A DNA stretch of 64,000 nt, taken from contig NW_026622808.1 in assembly GCF_023065955.2 (NCBI RefSeq), positions 49,674,475 through 49,738,474 of the forward strand, written 5' to 3'. Of the stretch, positions 58,786 to 64,000 are shown piece by piece. The notes under the pieces are model-generated. The model did not search any database. It saw nothing but the letters and a program-made list of their open reading frames with translations, and was not told where the DNA came from. Position 1 is the stretch's first letter. Every line of letters begins with the position of its first letter. Position numbers and translations under genes: made by a program. This DNA comes from Ursus arctos. Lineage: Eukaryota > Chordata > Mammalia > Carnivora > Ursidae.

Positions 58786-58995
58786 GGGGGGCCCCTGAGT
58801 GGCTCGGTCGGTTAAATGTCGGACTCCTGAATTTGGCTCAGGTCATGGTCTCATGAGTGTGAGATTGTGCCCCGCATTAGGCTCTGCGCTCAGCAAGGAG
58901 TCTGCATGAGGTTTCCTCTCCCCTCATTCGCACTCTCTCTCTAAATAATTAAATAAAAAAATCTTAAAAAAATAAATACAAAGACAAATCAATAT
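58786..58995 (+). mobile_element. SINEC in LINE-1 with a 26-bp flanking duplication
   Basis: The head is 'ggggcccctgagtggctcg'. The flanks 58760-58785 and 58996-59021 match at 24 of 26 positions ('gttaatgacataaaaataaa' against 'gttactggcataaaaataaa', and so on). Confidence 0.9.
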
Positions 58996-59769
58996 GTTAC
59001 TGGCATAAAAATAAACACATAAACCAATGGAACAGAATTGAGAGTCCAGAAAAAAAAACCCATCCACATACAGTCAACAAATATTTGGGGGGTAGTCTCC
59101 TTAATAAATGGTGCAGGGAAAACTAGGTATTCCCATGCAAAAAAATTCAAGTGAACTCCTATGTTACACCATTCAAAAAAAGTAACTTGAAAGGGATTGA
59201 AGAGTTAAATGTAAGACCTGACAGTGTAAAGTTCCTAGAAGAAATCACAAAGGAAAAGCTCTTTGACATGGTCTTGGTAACAATTTTTGGATACGACACC
59301 AAAAGCACAAGTAACAAAAGTAAAAACAAGTAAGTAGGACTACATCAAACTGAAAAGCTTCTACACAACAAAAGAAGTAACAAGCAAAATAAACTATAAA
59401 GTGGTAGAAAATATTTGCAACCTTTGTTCAGATAAAAGGTTGATATCTAAAATAGGCAAGGAACACATATAACTCAATAGAAAGAAAACCTACAAATAAT
59501 CCAATAAAAATGGGTGAAGGACCTGAATAGGCATTTTTCCAAAGAAGACATACAAATGGCGAACAGGTACATGAAAAGATGTATCACTAATTACCAGGGA
59601 AATACAAATCAAAACCACCTGTTTGGATGGCTGTTACAAAAAAGCCAAGAGATAACAAATACTGGCAAGAATGTGGGGAAAAGGAACCCCTGTACACAGT
59701 TGATGGGAATGTAAATTGGTACAGCCACTACGGAGAACAATATGGAGGTTCCTCAAAGAATTAAACATA

Positions 59770-59875
59770 GGGGGCGCCTGGCTGGCTCAGTCAGTGACGT
59801 GTACAACTCTTGATCTCGGAGTTGTGGGTTTGAGCCCCATATTGGGTATGGAGATTACCTAAAATTTTTTAAAAA
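59770..59875 (+). mobile_element. short SINEC in LINE-1 3' region
   Basis: It has 'gggcgcctggctggctcag' and 'gttgtgggtttgagccccat'. The flanks share 'ttaaacatag'/'ttaaaaatag'. Confidence 0.9.
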
Positions 59876-61149
59876 TTAAAAATAGAACTACCATATGATT
59901 GAGCAAACCCACTTATCAGTATATATCTAAAAGAATTTAAACCAAGACCTCAAAGAGATATCTTCACCCTCTGCAGCATTAATCACAACAGCCAAAACAT
60001 GGAAACAACTGAAGTGACTCTCTATGGATGAATGGATAAAGAAAATACAGTATATACACACAATGGAATATTATTCAACCATAAGAAGAAGGAAATCCTG
60101 CCATTTGTGACAATATAGATGGACCTTGAGGACATTATGCTGTAAAGTCAGACAGAGAAAGACAAACACCATATGATCTCACTTATTTCTAAAACAAACA
60201 AAAAAGAGCCCAACTCATAGAAACAGAGAGTAGAGTGGTAGTTTCCAGGGGTTAGGAGGTGGGGGCAGGAGAACAGGGAGACGCTGATCAAAGGATACAA
60301 AATTCCAGTGATAAGATGAAAAAATTCTGGGAATCTAATGTACAGCACAGTGACTACAGCTAACGGGACTGTATTATATACCTGAAAAATTACTGAGAAT
60401 GGATCTTAAATGTTCTCCCTCCAACCAAAAAAAAAAGGTAATTATGTGAAGTGATGGACGTGTTAACTAACCTTACTGTGGCCATCATTTCACAGTATAT
60501 ATGTATATTAAATCATCACTAAAATGTTACATTTCAATTATATCTCAATAAAGCTAAAAAAAAAAAAAACAAAACCCATTTATCCAGAAATTAGATTTTG
60601 TTCCTTGTGTCAACTGTTAGGGATTTGGGGTACCTTTTACTCATTTTCCCTCTCAGTGCTCTGATCCATGGAGAATATACAGGTATCAACTGCAAAAAGA
60701 AAAGGGACGTGCAAGATCGTACAGTGCTTGCAAAGCATACCACACTCTAAAGCAAAGCCCTGCACTTGGCGTTCAAGGACGAAGTGAGACTCCTCCTCCT
60801 TATTCTCTCTCACTGAATCTTGGGACCGGAGTCCTCGGGACCTATGTAAAGTGTGGGGGTGGAGAAAAGATGGAGAGGGGGAAAGGAGTGTCAAAGAGAA
60901 GGAAAAAAAAGAATAGGGCAGGTCAAGCTCTAAGAGGGGCCCTGAATATACTAAATACATTTTTAGTAAACAGAACATGCTTTTATGAGAACAATCGGTC
61001 ATTTCTCTAAAATTAAAATCCAGCCGAACATCCTGTGTTTTTCTTTGCTGGATCTGACAATCCCAACGTGGACGCATTGCCGTCCAGACAGAGCTGTGGG
61101 TTGTAGTGGAGAAGAAGGGCAACACGAATATCGAGTATGGGATGAACGA

Positions 61150-61290
61150 CATCGGCCACAGATAAGTGTTATTATTATGTCCATTCTACAGACCAGAAGC
61201 TAAAGGAAGGAAGTTAAATATCGAGTAAGTTCTAAAGCTGGATTAGATTCCAGTGTCTGCGAACCCAGTATCCTGTAGCCATTACATTAT
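61150..61290 (-). mobile_element. MIR relic
   Basis: It contains 'tattattatgtccattctacagacc', 'taagttctaaagctggatt' and a 3' end 'atcctgtagccattacatta'. Confidence 0.65.
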
Positions 61291-61439
61291 TGGCGTCTGT
61301 GACTTAAGACACTTCAGAAAGCCAGAGGGAGGTCAGGTTAAGAGCTGCTGAACAAGGATCACCCCTCCCCCCCAGTGAAATGTGGCCCAGTGGGGGTAAC
61401 ACTGCCCACAATCAGATTAGCAACTCCTCCTCTTAAGAG

Positions 61440-61655
61440 CAGCGGTTCTCCAGGAGGGGTTGTGTCTCCGCAAGGGCCATTTGGCAATGTTGAGAGACGT
61501 TTGCAGTGATCACAACTGCAGAGGGGATGCTACTGGCCTCTAGAGGGTGGGGGGAGGAATATTGCTCAATGTGCTACACTGCACAGGGCAGCCCCTGCCA
61601 CAGGAGTAGCTGCCAAAAAGTCAACAGTGCAGAGGCTAGCAAGTTCTGTTCTAGA
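61440..61655 (+). mobile_element. MER20 (hAT-Charlie) relic
   Basis: It contains 'agcggttctccaggaggggt', 'ccatttggcaatgttgagaga', 'gatgctactggcctctagagg' and 'tgcacagggcagcccctgcc' in MER20 order. Confidence 0.85.
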
Positions 61656-62085
61656 GGAAAGGGGGAGGAGAGAAGCGTGAGAGTAGCCCCTAATACCCCC
61701 CCGCCACATACACAGAAGGAACTTGGACAAAGAGCCCAGCATGAGATGGCCCCTAACATCCAGGTCTTAGAGTGGAACCAAGCACATGCTATTTTCCTTC
61801 CCAGATTTGCACATTTATCTTTTCCTACAACACAGGAGTAAAGTGAAGAATATGCCAGGTTGTATGTCCTATAACCAGAGAGACCAGGGCCCTACAAAGG
61901 AATTTTAGAATTTACAATTATGAGAACGGTTATTGGCACCATTATGAAACTCTTTGGTTAAAACAAACTGCAGAATGTACCCAAACAATTTAACATCATT
62001 TAACTACTTAAGGCAAGCATAAGTAGAAGTAAATCTGCTACTTTAAAATCGTATTTATAAAACCAAATACTCTATTTAGGTTCTT

Positions 62086-62336
62086 GTTTTTGGGTTTTTG
62101 TTGTTGTTGTTGTTGTTTTCCAAAGATTTTGTTTATTTATTTGAGAGAGAGAGAGAGAGAGCGCATCTGAGTGGTGGGGAGGGGGAGAGGGAGAGGGAGA
62201 GGGACAAGGAGACTCCTCCCTTAGTGCAGAACCCCACGTGGGCCTCAACCTCCATGAGGGGCTCCACCCAAGGACCCTGACCTCATGACCTGAGCCGAAG
62301 TCAGATGCTCAACTGACTGAGCCACCCAGGTGCCCC
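62086..62336 (-). mobile_element. SINEC
   Basis: A 15-bp target duplication 'tctatttaggttctt' (62071-62085) recurs at 62337-62351 with one mismatch. The T-side has become (GTT)n. Confidence 0.94.
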
Positions 62337-62351
62337 TCTGTTTAGGTTCTT

Positions 62352-64000
62352 TGGGTCACCTGCACTGCTGCTGTCCTCTATACGGGGAACGAATCGAGAG
62401 GATTAGGGCGCATACAAATTTGATCTTCCTGGTTTGGCTTTGTTTTTGATTTAAGCACAGCCTGTGTCAAGGAAAGGTTATTGATGTGTTGATTCATTGA
62501 TCGCTCTAAATCAATATATGTATCCCTTTCACAGATTATCTTCCAGGGCAGCTAACAGTTGCCTTACTGATATAGCTAATGGATGACTGAGAGCAAAGAG
62601 CTGGATTTGGGCGACTTCTCTACTTGTTAAAAATACATAGTTGATCAGAATCTAGGCACTGTGAGTTTGGAACTACTTTTTCTCTTGCAGGGCTTATCTG
62701 ATTACCTCGCTAGTCTTATGGCATGGTAACTTGTGATACTGCTTTAACAAAGACACCAGGCTAAGGATGTCTCTACCCCTTGAGATTCTTGGTAGATCTC
62801 CAGCCCAAACCTTTTTGCTCTCTTGAGACCTTGCCAGATCTACAGTGTTTCTCAGGCCAACAGCTTTTCAAGGCTAGACTGGACCTTCATTGTTAGTCTA
62901 GCATTATTTATGCATCAAATCTACACATTACCATTTGATTATGGAGGTGCTTACGTCCACTGGAACCAGAATTCTAAACTTATTAAAGACATGAATTCCA
63001 AGAGTCTTTTCCGAATGGGATTCTAGCCAAAGGGTATTGGTTTCTTAAGTAACCAAAGGGGATGGTTACAGAGAGAGCTTATTTCTAAAGTGGTCCAATG
63101 GCATTGATCCCAGGGAGAGGAACCAGCGTGTGTAGATCATCTACTCTGTTCGGGGCTGTACATGTATATTTCCTATCCACTTCTATCAAAACAAATCAGC
63201 TTCCTCATTCCCATTTGAGGGATGAGGAGAACAACATTGTGCGTGTAACCTAATAAAGCATCAACTTAATTATCGATAAAACAGGAGTAATGGTAGTACT
63301 CACCTCGTGAGTATATTGTGAGGATTGAATGGGAACCTAACTACATGACAAGAGTGTAACTATTGTTCGGTCTTATCATTATTTCTACTAACAAGACCTG
63401 TGTGGGATGGGAAAGTCACCCCAAAGCCTTTGCTCTTCCCACTATGCCACATGACCTCCAAACAAGAGGAGTCACAATTTTTTCATTTATTTACATGCCA
63501 TCTTGGGGATGGCTCAGATGGACCGTGCACATTGGCCTTTCCCTATATCCCAAGTTTAACTTACTTTTTAATTTCTAGAACACTCTCCCCCCCACCCTGA
63601 GACCTCAAAAAAGAAGGGAAAAAAACATGGGCCAAGCAAGTTGTGCATGCTATTCCCTAGTCATAAGGTATTCTTTCCTTCAGATTTTTAGAAAATCGTG
63701 ATTATTTTCGTCTGCCGTGCCTGGATTACAGCATGATAAAGCACCTATCATAGTCAGGATGGTTCTGTAGATACAATTCTTGGACAAGAACCCGTTAAGG
63801 GACAGGTGCCCTGGAATGATAATACCAGACTGCTTGCTGTTGACTCTGTTCTAGGATGGCTACTCCCAGCATTGCCCGATGTTGATTGTTAGGGAAGTGT
63901 TACATCTCCTTTAAAATAAATTAACAAGATAACAGCAATTTTGTGCACTCACGCTCGCACACACGCGCACACACACAGTCAGAGGACACTTCTTCAAGGA
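62352..64000. other. right-end intergenic stretch
   Basis: No gene was recognised. It is mostly non-repetitive AT-rich sequence with a possible MIR relic near 63220-63360 and a (CA/CG)n tract near 63950-63978. FRMD4B is expected further right from human gene order, but no exon of it was found. Confidence 0.5.

Noticed and set aside
60637..61152. 171-aa - strand ORF and a + strand reading near 61085-61145
   Set aside because: No similarity recognised and low-complexity Ser/Leu/Pro content. The flank is a MIR. A processed pseudogene was considered, but no known protein fits.

Overview
This window is nuclear DNA from a caniform carnivore. The evidence is more than twenty copies of the carnivore tRNA-derived SINE family (SINEC/CAN-SINE). 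Each has a head like 'gcacctgggtggctcag', an internal 'gggatcgagcccc' block and an 'aaataaaatctt' tail. Several copies carry a 'cggcgttatgggatcgagcc' variant that I associate with bears and giant panda, but the species call is an inference. About 50 kb of the window is intron or intergenic DNA filled with SINEC, LINE-1, MIR, L2, MER5/MER20 and Tigger-type relics.

Two protein-coding genes are complete in their coding parts and face each other tail to tail. ARL6IP5 (JWA/PRAF3, 188 aa) is on the + strand in three exons: 1746-1921, 17316-17533 and 19958-20130. It has a CpG-rich promoter around 1580-2120 and a long intron 1. LMOD3 (leiomodin-3, 580 aa) is on the - strand in three coding exons: 36458-36751, 32704-34125 and a 27-nt terminal coding piece at 24791-24817. 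All splice junctions obey GT-AG and the exon lengths keep the frame. This order matches, as I recall it, human 3p14 (UBA3 - ARL6IP5 - LMOD3 - FRMD4B). No UBA3 or FRMD4B exon was recognised here; both would lie outside the window.

The two genes appear to share one 3' border. A + strand AATAAA at 21554-21559 and a - strand AATAAA at 21575-21580 are 15 nt apart, so their mRNA ends are predicted to overlap by roughly 20-30 nt. LMOD3 would then have a 3'UTR of about 3.2 kb that has absorbed a Tigger-type element and two SINECs.

Two processed pseudogenes were recognised. One is a decayed RPL9 copy (about 16330-17005) in ARL6IP5 intron 1. The other is a full-length UQCRB retrocopy with an intact ORF (38600-38935, - strand), a poly(A) tail and target-site duplications, about 2 kb upstream of LMOD3.

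The right third (about 40-64 kb) is intergenic. It is dominated by LINE-1 fragments (46.8-49 kb and a 4.5-kb 5'-truncated element at 56.0-60.6 kb), nested SINECs and microsatellites. I see no CRISPR, operon, prophage or other new system. The most useful observations are the convergent 3' ends, the tiny distal LMOD3 coding exon, the intact UQCRB retrocopy, ultra-short L1 tail insertions and repeated SINE-into-SINE insertion at one position.
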